DNA of 64,000 nucleotides from positions 936,602-1,000,601 of the forward strand of contig NZ_SSYA01000003.1 in NCBI RefSeq assembly GCF_004917065.1. Direction: 5' to 3'. Numbering within the stretch: position 1 is the first letter of the stretch; the number at the start of each line of letters is the position of its first letter. The notes beneath the pieces were generated by a model, which was not told where the DNA came from, made no database searches, and saw only the letters and a list, made by a program, of their open reading frames with translations. This DNA is from Geomonas ferrireducens. GTDB lineage: Bacteria > Desulfobacterota > Desulfuromonadia > Geobacterales > Geobacteraceae. Both the position numbers and the translations under genes were made by a program. Shown in pieces: positions 18,299 through 25,859 of the stretch.

Positions 18299-19660
18299 TC
18301 ACTGTACTGTAGTGATTCCAAGGTTTCTGGGAGGAATAACTGAGACTCCAATTACCTCCGTGCCCGTTAGATATGCCCCCATCACGCTGCCGTTGATGCC
18401 GTTTGACGGGTATGACTTACGTTTATAGTCGGAAGCTTTGTTTCCTCCTGGGTTTACGAATCCTGGATCTGTAGTGACGCTGTTGAGATCATATTTGCAC
18501 GTGGTTTGCCAATTGCCCAAAGTTGTTGCCGTACATACTGTGTCATAAACCCTTGCAGAATATTTCCCCGAACTATAATAATTGTTGAAGTCGAGTTGGC
18601 CCGGGTTAGCTGCTGAGTATGTCCAAATTACACTCTGCTGCGGACTTCCGGCAACTATGTTGTTATAAAATGACCATGTCGTGGTTAATTTCGTACCGAC
18701 ACCCATGGCTCCGATGGTTTGACCATAAAAAGTATTATTGTAAATCTTGGCACTGTTGCCAGCATTCTGACTGGTGTCGAGAGAAATTCCGTAACCGCCG
18801 CCTATTACTATGTTCTGATAAATTGACAGGCTAGTCACAAGACCATTGTAGTTCTGCACATAAAAGTTTGCATTCGTTGAGAGGTTTGCCAGGGGACCGA
18901 GAAGGTTGTTGTTGTAAACGTCGCTGTCGCTCTTGTATTTGGAATAAATGTTCTCAGTATTGTTGTAAAAAGTATTATTGAAAAAGTGGTTTCCAACAGA
19001 ATTGCAAGTCCATATTCCAGCGGTGTTATGGTTGTTGTTTGGATCGATGTAACCGTGTATATAGTTGTTATTGACTGAACAATAACTGCTGTCGAGGACT
19101 ATTACACCTGCAACGTTATTGCCACTGTTTGAAAAGGTGCCCCCTATTAATTCACAATTTTGTATCGTGATGTAATTGGAATTGTCGATCTGTACTAGTG
19201 CAGCAGTACTCGAGTTCTGAGTTGTTACGATAAAACCATCCCATGTTACATACGTCTTGTTGTAAGCACCTATAATGGCTGCCGTTTGCGTTCCGGTATA
19301 GGGTGTGCCTTGTAAAATTGCGCCAAAGGGTACCAGGCTCTTGAACACAATGGGAGCACCTGCAGTTCCGGAATTGGATGGGTTCAGTATTGGTATGTGG
19401 TAGTTTGAACTCTGCATACCAGTTGCATAGGTTCCTGGGAAGAAGTATACAGTGTCGCCTGCTGCTGCGTTGGCCATCGCGGTTGAAACCGAGCAGGGGG
19501 TGGATTGGCTGACGGAGAGAGCCCAGGTCGCTGAGCCTGTCGGTGCAACGTAGTGGTCAGCTGCCGATGCAGAGAGAACCGATGAGAACAGAGTCATATG
19601 GGCTATAATTGCAAACGTAATGAATGCCTTACCGTTTATCAAGTTGTGTGTTTTTTCCAT
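18299..19660 (-). CDS. Secreted right-handed beta-helix (parallel beta-helix repeat) protein
   Basis: A 453-residue exported protein with a signal peptide ending SVLSASAADH. The body has short repeated strands rich in N, S, T and Y with 'NNTFYN', 'NYIHGY' and 'NNIVAG' turns, the pattern of pectate-lyase-like beta-helices (NosD/CASH type). The start DHYVAPTGSATW and AAAGDTVYFFPGTYATG are typical of polysaccharide lyases or depolymerases and of adhesins. It could trim or bind the polymer made by the flanking genes; catalytic residues cannot be placed. RBS AAGGAG lies eight bases before ATG. Its codons are clearly less GC-rich than its neighbours. It is 101 bp downstream of the MshEN-FN3 gene on the same strand. 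Confidence 0.75.
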   Translation of the reverse strand: MEKTHNLINGKAFITFAIIAHMTLFSSVLSASAADHYVAPTGSATWALSVSQSTPCSVSTAMANAAAGDTVYFFPGTYATGMQSSNYHIPILNPSNSGTAGAPIVFKSLVPFGAILQGTPYTGTQTAAIIGAYNKTYVTWDGFIVTTQNSSTAALVQIDNSNYITIQNCELIGGTFSNSGNNVAGVIVLDSSYCSVNNNYIHGYIDPNNNHNTAGIWTCNSVGNHFFNNTFYNNTENIYSKYKSDSDVYNNNLLGPLANLSTNANFYVQNYNGLVTSLSIYQNIVIGGGYGISLDTSQNAGNSAKIYNNTFYGQTIGAMGVGTKLTTTWSFYNNIVAGSPQQSVIWTYSAANPGQLDFNNYYSSGKYSARVYDTVCTATTLGNWQTTCKYDLNSVTTDPGFVNPGGNKASDYKRKSYPSNGINGSVMGAYLTGTEVIGVSVIPPRNLGITTVQ

Positions 19661-19761
19661 CTCAGTTCTCCTTAAAAGTTGAAGGCGCGGCTCAACTCAT
19701 TCCAGCTTTTTGTGACTGAAAGCCGCGATAATTACGCCTTCTGCACAGCCGCCGCTGGATG

Positions 19762-21807
19762 TCATTTCTTCCGGTTCTTCACTGTCACATACACGTTGGA
19801 TGCCTGCTTTTGATTTCCCGCTGCATCGTAGGCTATTGCCGTGACGGCATACACACTGTTGTTTGTCATTTTTGTCGTGTCCCAGGCATAATTGTAAGGG
19901 GCAGTGGTTAGACTCGTCATGAGTTGTCCGCCGACATAAATATTGACCTTCGTGACACCGACGTTGTCGCTGGCGCTCGCGCTGATTGCCACTGTCCCGC
20001 TCACCGTACTGTTGTTGCTTGGCGATGTTATGGAAACCGTCGGGGCTATGGTGTCTGGGACCGCGTTTGATACGTTGACGGAACTGCTTTGGGATACGGA
20101 TACGTTGCCCGCTGCATCGTAGGCCTTGGCCGTCAGCGTGTAACTGCCGTTCGTCACCGTCTTAGTATCCCAGTTGTAACTGTAGGGTGCGGTGGCGACG
20201 GTGGCTTGCAACACGTTGTTCCTGTAGAACTCCACCTTGCTCACACCCACGTTGTCGCTTGCGTTTGCGGTTACCGCGACGGTGCCGCTCACCGTGGAGC
20301 CGGAAAGCGGGGAGGCAAGGCTCACGCTCGGGGCGGTGAGGTCGTTCGATACGTTGATGGTGAGCGCTTGTGACAACCCCAGATTGCCGGCGGCATCGTA
20401 CGCCTTAGCCGTCAAGGTGTAGACCCCGTTAGCGACATTTTTACTGTTCCAGGCATACGCATAGGGGGACATGTTGGTGGCGGAGAGAAGTACGTTGTTC
20501 AAGTAGAACTCCACTCTGCTCACCCCCACGTTGTCGCTTGCGCTGGCGGCGATGTTCACGGAACCGCTCACGGTCATGTTGTTCCCCGGGGAGGTGAGGG
20601 AGACGGTGGGCGCGGTAAGGTCGTTCGCCACGTTCACCGTGACACTCTGGGACTGCCCGATGTTTCCCGCTGCGTCGTAGGCCTTGGTCATCAGGGTGTA
20701 GCTTCCAGGGGTAAGACCACTGGTATTCCAGGAGTAGACGTAAGGGGTGGAGGGGACGGTCGCCTTTAGCGCACCGTTCACGTAGAATTCCACCTTGGCT
20801 ACCCCCACGTTGTCGGTGGCATCGGCAGTAACCGATACGGTGCCCGCCACGGTGGTCGAAGCTGAAGGGTAGGTGATGGTGGTCGTCGGCGGCTGCATCT
20901 CGGCAACAGTGACCACGTTCGAGTAGGCACTTTCGTCGCCCGCTGAATCGTACGCGGTGACGGCAAAACTGTAGGAGTGAGAAGGGTCGAGGTTTGATAT
21001 GGTGGCGTTGGTGAGGCTTTGCACGTCGATAGGCGCGGGCCCCTGGAAGGGCTGAGTCGCAGAGTCGGCCTGATAATACAGCTTGTAGCCCACTACGTTG
21101 GTGTCCGGTGAGGGGTCCCATTGGAGGGACACGGAGGAGGCGGAGGCGGCACTGCTCATGCCCATGGCCATGATGGCGGCAACGACGGCGTTGACGCACA
21201 TCTTCTGCAGGCGTACCGCGCGGTTGACCTCGCTCCTGCGCACGTACCCCTCGGCGACCAGGATGTCACCGAGCTTCCTGCCGCTGTCCCCCTGTTTGGC
21301 GAGTGCTCGCCCCAACTGTTCGCGGGTGATGTGGCCGGTGGCGACGAGCAATTCACCCAGTCTAAGTGGGGTTTCTGCCGGGGCCTGCTGGTTCTTCTGC
21401 CAGTCGAGAAGCCCCTTAAGCTGCAGCTCCGTGAGCATCCCCAGGCGCATGAAAACTTCGCCTAGGCGTTCACCGCTCCTTTTTTGCTCGGAGATCGCTT
21501 CATCGAGCTGCTGTTCTGTTATCCTCCCCGACTTTACCAGCAGTGCGCCCAGAAGCTGCCGGTCGCCTGCAGCCAGCTTGACAGCATCCTCGATCTGGTT
21601 CAAGTGCTGCTGGATGGAGAGCGGGGCTGCCACGTCTTCAGGCCTTAAGACCCCCATCCTGACCAGTACGCCTCCAAGCAGCTCGTGAGTGGTTTTTTGC
21701 TCACGTAGGGCTCTATCCAGGTCCCTTTTGGACACGAACTTGCCGTCAAGCAGTATCTGCCCGAGGGCCCGTCTGGAAATCCTTTGAAACAGGTTAGGGC
21801 TCTGCAT
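19762..21807 (-). CDS. MshEN-motif (putative c-di-GMP-binding) repeats + signal anchor + FN3 + four Ig-like domains
   Basis: An unusual 681-residue composite. Residues 1-202 contain six copies of a 24-residue motif (consensus RLGxxLVxxGxxxxxxLxxALxxQ) at about 13-37, 43-66, 85-108, 114-137, 149-172 and 178-201. Pairs of this motif form MshEN domains, known c-di-GMP binders of type II secretion/MSHA ATPases; three copies keep the exact RLG. A hydrophobic segment follows (203-221, ending SSAASAS) that reads like a signal peptide placed in mid-protein. Then come one fibronectin type III domain (about 224-310) and four tandem Ig-like domains of ~93 residues, each with DNVGVxKVEFY and KAYDAAGN. 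Predicted topology is cytoplasmic sensor, one crossing, exported adhesive arm. ATG 21807 has AAAGGAG six bases upstream. Confidence 0.82.
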   Translation of the reverse strand: MQSPNLFQRISRRALGQILLDGKFVSKRDLDRALREQKTTHELLGGVLVRMGVLRPEDVAAPLSIQQHLNQIEDAVKLAAGDRQLLGALLVKSGRITEQQLDEAISEQKRSGERLGEVFMRLGMLTELQLKGLLDWQKNQQAPAETPLRLGELLVATGHITREQLGRALAKQGDSGRKLGDILVAEGYVRRSEVNRAVRLQKMCVNAVVAAIMAMGMSSAASASSVSLQWDPSPDTNVVGYKLYYQADSATQPFQGPAPIDVQSLTNATISNLDPSHSYSFAVTAYDSAGDESAYSNVVTVAEMQPPTTTITYPSASTTVAGTVSVTADATDNVGVAKVEFYVNGALKATVPSTPYVYSWNTSGLTPGSYTLMTKAYDAAGNIGQSQSVTVNVANDLTAPTVSLTSPGNNMTVSGSVNIAASASDNVGVSRVEFYLNNVLLSATNMSPYAYAWNSKNVANGVYTLTAKAYDAAGNLGLSQALTINVSNDLTAPSVSLASPLSGSTVSGTVAVTANASDNVGVSKVEFYRNNVLQATVATAPYSYNWDTKTVTNGSYTLTAKAYDAAGNVSVSQSSSVNVSNAVPDTIAPTVSITSPSNNSTVSGTVAISASASDNVGVTKVNIYVGGQLMTSLTTAPYNYAWDTTKMTNNSVYAVTAIAYDAAGNQKQASNVYVTVKNRKK

Positions 21808-22072
21808 TATCAACTCCTTTCTGCAGGCAAGCGTACTGTCCCGCTCTGCAGTGCCATTTCGTCAGACTACAGCCTGACAGTGCTGCGATATCGCCATGCT
21901 CAGTCAGTGGGATCAGGTGCTTGCTGGGGCTGAAGGAGGAGGCTTGCGTCAAGTTTAAATGCTTTCTGCCCACCTGCAATGGTATTATCTTTTATATTTT
22001 GTTTCGATTTGTCAAGGTATTAGCGGTGTGAAGGGTCTAAGCTAAGCACGCTATGACTATCAGGGTGCGCCT

Positions 22073-22414
22073 GTGCCTTGGCTTGATTCAGATTGCATAA
22101 TTTCCCCTGTCGATTATATTTCCCGCATGATGAAGGCGTGCCACATAATCCTCGAGGCTTTGGCCTGCGGTGTGCCGGTCGTGGCCCCGGCTGTCGGTGG
22201 GATCGGCGAGATACTCGCCGACGGCGTGGAGGGGTACCTGGTCAAGGAAAGAGAGCCCGCCGCCTTCGCCAGACGCTGCATCGAACTAGTTGACGACGTC
22301 CGACTGCGGCAAGACATGTCCCGGGCGGCGCACCGGAAGGTCCTGGCGCGGTTTTCTGCGGAAAAGATGGCGCAGGACTACCTTCAGGTCTACCGGGAAC
22401 TCCTGGCGGGCTGA
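22073..22414 (+). pseudogene. Glycosyltransferase family 4, C-terminal remnant
   Basis: The last ~90 residues of a GT-B glycosyltransferase survive: HIILEALACGVPVVAPAVGG (second half of EX7E), then EILADGVEGYLVKE and a normal C-terminal helix. The N-terminal domain and the first catalytic Glu are missing, and the upstream 200 bp do not encode them in any frame. The only possible start is a GTG with no ribosome-binding site. It lies directly behind the two - strand surface-protein genes, which suggests their insertion removed the front of this gene. Length 113 codons against ~370 for the family. Confidence 0.75.
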
Positions 22415-22428
22415 CACCGGAGCACACT

Positions 22429-23559
22429 ATGCCCATTCTTTTGTTTTTATTCATATTTCTCGTCTTTTGGGCCTACTTCGGTTACCCCCTCTCCCTGTAT
22501 CTCCTCAGCTACCTTCGGTGTCGCAATGTGGCGAAGGTACCCATCACACCGTCGGTGACCTTCATCATTACCGCATTCAACGAGGAAAAGCGTATCCGTG
22601 AGAAGCTCGAGAACACGGTGGCGCTAGACTATCCCCCGGAGCTGTTGCAGGTGGTGGTGGCTTCCGACGGCTCTACCGACCGCACCAACGACATAGTCAG
22701 GGAGTACCAAGGCCGGGGTGTCGTCCTTTTGGAGGTGAAAGATCGCGGCGGCAAGGAGAATGCCCAGAAGGAGGCGGTAGCCATCGCCCGTGGTGACATC
22801 CTGGTCTTTTCCGATACCGCTACCATCATCGAGCCTGAAAGCCTGTACCGTATTACGGCCAATTTCGCCGACCCGTCGATCGGCTGCGTGAGCAGTGTGG
22901 ACCGGGTCGTGGGGCGGGATGGAAAGCCGTGCGGTGAGGGGGCCTACGTGCGCTACGAGATGTGGCTCCGCGACCTGGAGGGGAGGGTGAATTCCCTTGT
23001 TGGCCTGAGCGGCTCTTTCTTCGCAGCAAGAAAGGAGGTATGCCGCGACTTCTCCCCAAACATGCAGAGCGATTTCAGAACCCTTTTGAACAGCATGAGG
23101 CTCGGTCTGCGCGGAGTGGGGGACCCCGAGGTGGTCGGACTGTACCAGGACGTGGCGGACAGCAGCCGCGAGTTCGACCGCAAGGTCAGGACGGTCCTTC
23201 GGGGAATCACAGTCTTTTTCAAAAATCTGGAATTTCTGAACCCGTTTAGCTATGGCCTCTTCGCTTACCAGTTTTGCTGCCACAAGCTGCTGCGCTGGCT
23301 GGTACCCTTTTTCCTGACGGCGGCACTGCTGATCAACGCCTTTCTTGCGCCTTTCTCACCGCTGTATCTTTTCCTATTCCTTCTCCAGTGCAGCTTCTAC
23401 CTCCTGGCCGTTGCCGGATGGAAAAGGCCCTCCCTAGCCCGGAGTCTTGCCGTAAAACTTCCCCTTTATTTTGCCACTGTGAACGTGGCCATCGCCGTCG
23501 CCTGGATGCGCTATCTGCGCGGTAATCGCCTGGTGATGTGGACCCCGTCAGAGAGATGA
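22429..23559 (+). CDS. Glycosyltransferase family 2, membrane-bound
   Basis: A 376-residue processive-type GT2. It has an N-terminal membrane segment (about 3-25), a GT-A domain with VTFIITAFNEEKRI, VVASDGSTDRT and ILVFSDTATIIEPE (the DXD-like metal site), and two or three membrane segments near residues 285-365. The C-terminal QxxRW box of cellulose/hyaluronan synthases is not evident, so a single-residue transferase is as likely as a synthase. It begins 15 bp after the truncated GT4 and overlaps the next gene by 4 bp. Confidence 0.82.
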   Translation: MPILLFLFIFLVFWAYFGYPLSLYLLSYLRCRNVAKVPITPSVTFIITAFNEEKRIREKLENTVALDYPPELLQVVVASDGSTDRTNDIVREYQGRGVVLLEVKDRGGKENAQKEAVAIARGDILVFSDTATIIEPESLYRITANFADPSIGCVSSVDRVVGRDGKPCGEGAYVRYEMWLRDLEGRVNSLVGLSGSFFAARKEVCRDFSPNMQSDFRTLLNSMRLGLRGVGDPEVVGLYQDVADSSREFDRKVRTVLRGITVFFKNLEFLNPFSYGLFAYQFCCHKLLRWLVPFFLTAALLINAFLAPFSPLYLFLFLLQCSFYLLAVAGWKRPSLARSLAVKLPLYFATVNVAIAVAWMRYLRGNRLVMWTPSER

Positions 23560-24176
23560 AGCCGCCACGCCTGAAACTCCTAGCCGCACTTTTCTGCGGA
23601 TTTCTGATCTTTGTGGTCATCCCCTCGTTTACCGAGGTACGGACTCTTCTCGCCGCACCCCTGTTCATCACCGAAACGGCAGCGTCTGGCGATGCCTGCT
23701 ATGTGCTTGCCGGCGGGGAGACCATCTGGGAGCGACTGAACGCCGCCGCCGACCTGGTGCACCTGGGGAGGGTGCCGAGCATCTACCTGATGGACAACCC
23801 TGCCCGGGACCAGTACAACGTGCGGGAGGGACGCTCATGGAGCAGGGGGCGCTGGTACGTCGATTACCTCGGCTGGCGCGGAGTGCCGGCTGAGCGGATC
23901 AGGGTCATCCCGGCTGCTGAAGGCTTCTTCGGCACGCGCACGGAGGCTGCGAACTTAGCCTCACATCTTGATGCCGGAGTCCGCCAGGTGGTGATCGTGA
24001 GCTCGGCTCCGCACATGCGGCGGGCGCTTATGGCTTTCCGGAATGCCCTTCCGGCAACGGTAGCTGTTGTTCCATTCGCGGCCACTGAACTGCGCAGCAG
24101 TCAGGAACTCTGCCATCCCCTGTGGATCGAATACGTGAAGTTGGCGGTATACAGCGTGATGTCCTGGTGGAGGTAG
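23556..24176 (+). CDS. DUF218/YdcF-like (ElyC-SanA family) envelope protein
   Basis: A 206-residue protein with one N-terminal membrane anchor (about 5-27) and a DUF218 domain: CYVLAGGETIWERLNAAADL, then RTEAANLASHL and VVIVSSAPHMRRALMAF. DUF218 proteins (ElyC, SanA, YdcF) act in envelope and polysaccharide metabolism, with a role in undecaprenyl-phosphate carrier use proposed for ElyC. ATG 23556 overlaps the upstream stop (ATGA); the frame extends six codons further up without an RBS. It closes the sugar operon. Confidence 0.75.
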   Translation: MKPPRLKLLAALFCGFLIFVVIPSFTEVRTLLAAPLFITETAASGDACYVLAGGETIWERLNAAADLVHLGRVPSIYLMDNPARDQYNVREGRSWSRGRWYVDYLGWRGVPAERIRVIPAAEGFFGTRTEAANLASHLDAGVRQVVIVSSAPHMRRALMAFRNALPATVAVVPFAATELRSSQELCHPLWIEYVKLAVYSVMSWWR

Positions 24177-24201
24177 CGCTGCAAGCACGATCTGTAATAA
24201 A

Positions 24202-24217
24202 TGTGATCTGAATCACT
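24202..24217. promoter_or_regulatory. CRP-like operator upstream of riboswitch 1
   Basis: TGTGATCTGAATCACT matches the CRP half-sites TGTGA-N6-TCAC(A) at nine of ten positions; its core GTGAT-CTGA-ATCAC is a perfect inverted repeat. A weak -10 (TTTAAA, 24237-24242) lies about 30 bases beyond its centre, which would put it near -40, a class II activator position. A Crp/Fnr-family regulator is encoded 3.6 kb away. Binding by that protein is inference. Confidence 0.45.
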
Positions 24218-24257
24218 GCGTCGGCTGTTAAATTTGTTTAAAGAAGGGAGCACAATT

Positions 24258-24340
24258 AGGTACACGACAATACTAAACCATCCGCGAGGGTGGGACGGAA
24301 AGCCTATAGGGTCTCTCTGAGACAGCCGGGTCGCCGAAAT
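24258..24340 (+). ncRNA. GEMM-I riboswitch aptamer, cyclic AMP-GMP (Hypr) variant, copy 1
   Basis: The conserved core reads AAACCATCC-GCGA-GGGTGGGACGG AAAGCC, then a variable P3 stem and GACAGCCGGGTCGCCGAAAT, the tetraloop-receptor and 3' core of the GEMM-I class. The base three before AAACC, position 20 in the V. cholerae Vc2 numbering, is A instead of G. G20A is the change that shifts GEMM-I from c-di-GMP toward 3',3'-cyclic AMP-GMP in Geobacter riboswitches. The aptamer is followed at once by an overlapping terminator and then by the FN3/Ig gene, so ligand binding should allow read-through. Ligand choice is by homology. Confidence 0.92.
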
Positions 24341-24371
24341 GCCTGCACTACAGGTCGGTGCCCGGTTTTTT
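24326..24371 (+). terminator. Riboswitch 1 expression platform: intrinsic terminator
   Basis: CCGGG-t-CGCCGA of the aptamer's 3' strand can instead pair with TCGGTG-CCCGG (24355-24365), with an inner stem CCTG/CAGG, followed by seven T. Aptamer and terminator share the same bases and exclude each other, so ligand binding is expected to turn the downstream gene on. Confidence 0.85.
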
Positions 24372-24412
24372 TGTGTCTTGAGCACGGGCTCCACCTCTTG
24401 TGGAGGTCAGTG

Positions 24413-25549
24413 TTGAAAACCAAGCGCGTTCTGCAGCTCCTTCTCCCCCTTCTTTTGATTCCTGCCGCAGCTTTTCCCTCAACGGTGAGCCTTCAGTGGG
24501 ACCCTTCCACCGATCCTGATCTCGCCGGTTACCGTGTTTACTACCAGGCCAACTCCTCGGCATTCCCCTTTGCCGGCAGCGGTGCAGTCGAAGGGGCGGC
24601 CCCAGTGAACGTCGCTGACAGCACCACCGCTTCCATCAGCGGCCTCGACCCGGGTATCTCCTACTATTTCGCGGTCACCGCCTACAACTCGAGCGGCGCG
24701 GAAAGTGCCTACTCCAATATTGTCCAGGTAAAAGAGATGGTCCCTCCTGTGGTGGATATCGCCGTCTCGTCCGCAACTACCACACTGAGCGGTACGGTTT
24801 CCGTAGGTGTCGACGCTCAGGACAACATCGGCGTCACGAAGGTGGAGCTCTACGTGGACAACACGCTGCTGGGAGCGGGGAGCACGGCTCCCTGTACGTT
24901 CAACTGGCAGACCGCCTCGATGCCCCCGGGACAGTACACCCTTTCTGCCAAGGCCTACGATGCCGCCGGCAACGTGGGGACCACGGAAAAGGTCGTCTAC
25001 GTAGCCGGTGACACGTCAGTCCCGACGGTCACCATTTCGGCTCCCGCCAACAACAAGCAAGTGAGCGGCACCGTCACCGTGACGGCCGGCGCCACCGATA
25101 ACATCGGCGTTACATCTTTCGCCCTTTACGACAACTCAAGCCTCATATACGCAGCGAACCAGGGCGCTATAAGCTATAACTGGAACACGGTAGCCGCCGG
25201 TAACGGGAGTCACACCCTGGTTGCCATTGCCTCCGATGCCGCCGGAAATGCAGGTTCCGCCAGCGTGACCGTAAACGTCGCCAACGATGTCGTTGCTCCG
25301 ACTGTCAACCTGGTCCTGCCTTCCTCTTCTAATCTCAAAAATGCCAACCTGAAGGTGGCGGCGTCGGCCCAGGACAACGTGGCCGTAGTCCGGATGGAGG
25401 TCTACCTGGACGGGGTCTTTCTGTTGGGGACCAACTCCGGTGCCATCAGCGCCACGACCAAGGTGGGCGTCGGATCCCATACCGTCACGGTCGCGGCCTA
25501 TGACGCCGCCGGGAACAAGGGGACCAAGGCGATCAGCGTGTCGCGGTAG
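24413..25549 (+). CDS. Secreted FN3 + Ig-like repeat protein 1 (riboswitch-controlled)
   Basis: About 378 residues. A signal peptide (KTKRVLQLLLPLLLIPAAAF) is followed by a fibronectin type III domain (STVSLQWDPSTDPDLAGYRV to SAYSNIVQV) and three Ig-like domains, each with the DNIGVT/DNVAVV and AYDAAGN motifs shared with the MshEN-FN3 protein. It is most likely an extracellular matrix or adhesin protein. The frame is open back through the riboswitch, but GGAGG at 24402-24406 selects TTG 24413 (spacing six) or GTG 24410. It is a paralogue of the next gene in both leader and coding sequence. No C-terminal sorting signal is present. Confidence 0.85.
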   Translation: MKTKRVLQLLLPLLLIPAAAFPSTVSLQWDPSTDPDLAGYRVYYQANSSAFPFAGSGAVEGAAPVNVADSTTASISGLDPGISYYFAVTAYNSSGAESAYSNIVQVKEMVPPVVDIAVSSATTTLSGTVSVGVDAQDNIGVTKVELYVDNTLLGAGSTAPCTFNWQTASMPPGQYTLSAKAYDAAGNVGTTEKVVYVAGDTSVPTVTISAPANNKQVSGTVTVTAGATDNIGVTSFALYDNSSLIYAANQGAISYNWNTVAAGNGSHTLVAIASDAAGNAGSASVTVNVANDVVAPTVNLVLPSSSNLKNANLKVAASAQDNVAVVRMEVYLDGVFLLGTNSGAISATTKVGVGSHTVTVAAYDAAGNKGTKAISVSR

Positions 25550-25680
25550 TGCCAGCGCGGCTGCGCGGCTAAAGGCGCGGTTTTTAGCCGCTTTCTTCAA
25601 AAAAAGTGTTGCTTTCCTCTTATGAATCAAATACTATCCCCTCCCGATGGAAGGGTTTCCCATCCAGCTAAAATGAATAC

Positions 25681-25763
25681 AGGTACACGATAATACTAAA
25701 CCATCCGCGAGGGTGGGACGGAAAGCCTACAGGGTCTCTCTGAGACAGCCGGGTCGCCGAAAT
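25681..25763 (+). ncRNA. GEMM-I riboswitch aptamer, cyclic AMP-GMP (Hypr) variant, copy 2
   Basis: Nearly identical to copy 1 over its whole length; differences are at scattered positions such as ACGATAA for ACGACAA. It keeps AAACCATCC, GGGTGGGACGGAAAGCC and GCCGGGTCGCCGAAAT, and again has A at the position equivalent to Vc2 G20. The aptamer starts 131 bp after the stop of the previous gene. That gap includes a GCGGCT/AGCCGC hairpin at 25575-25602 that may end the first transcript, so the second gene has its own switch. Confidence 0.92.
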
Positions 25764-25796
25764 GCCAAGTACTGGTGTCGCGGTCCCGGCTTTTTT
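25748..25796 (+). terminator. Riboswitch 2 expression platform: intrinsic terminator
   Basis: GCCGGG of the aptamer can pair with CCCGGC at 25785-25790, followed by six T. As in copy 1 the terminator uses the aptamer's 3' strand, implying a ligand-ON switch. The loop sequence differs from copy 1 although the stem logic is kept. Confidence 0.85.
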
Positions 25797-25859
25797 CATT
25801 TCCACTATCACTCCCTTCCGAAAAAGGCGTACGGCCGAGGCCTGTCATTGGGAGTGAGC

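Noticed and set aside
21984..22015. Promoter of the MshEN-FN3 gene (TTGACA and GATAAT on the - strand)
   Set aside because: Both hexamers are good, but the spacing is 20 bases, too long for a confident call.
24290..24412. N-terminal extension of the first FN3/Ig protein starting inside the riboswitch (and likewise at 25713-25859)
   Set aside because: The shared peptide start is only the translated aptamer. Good ribosome sites at 24402-24406 and 25850-25854 lie just before proper signal peptides.
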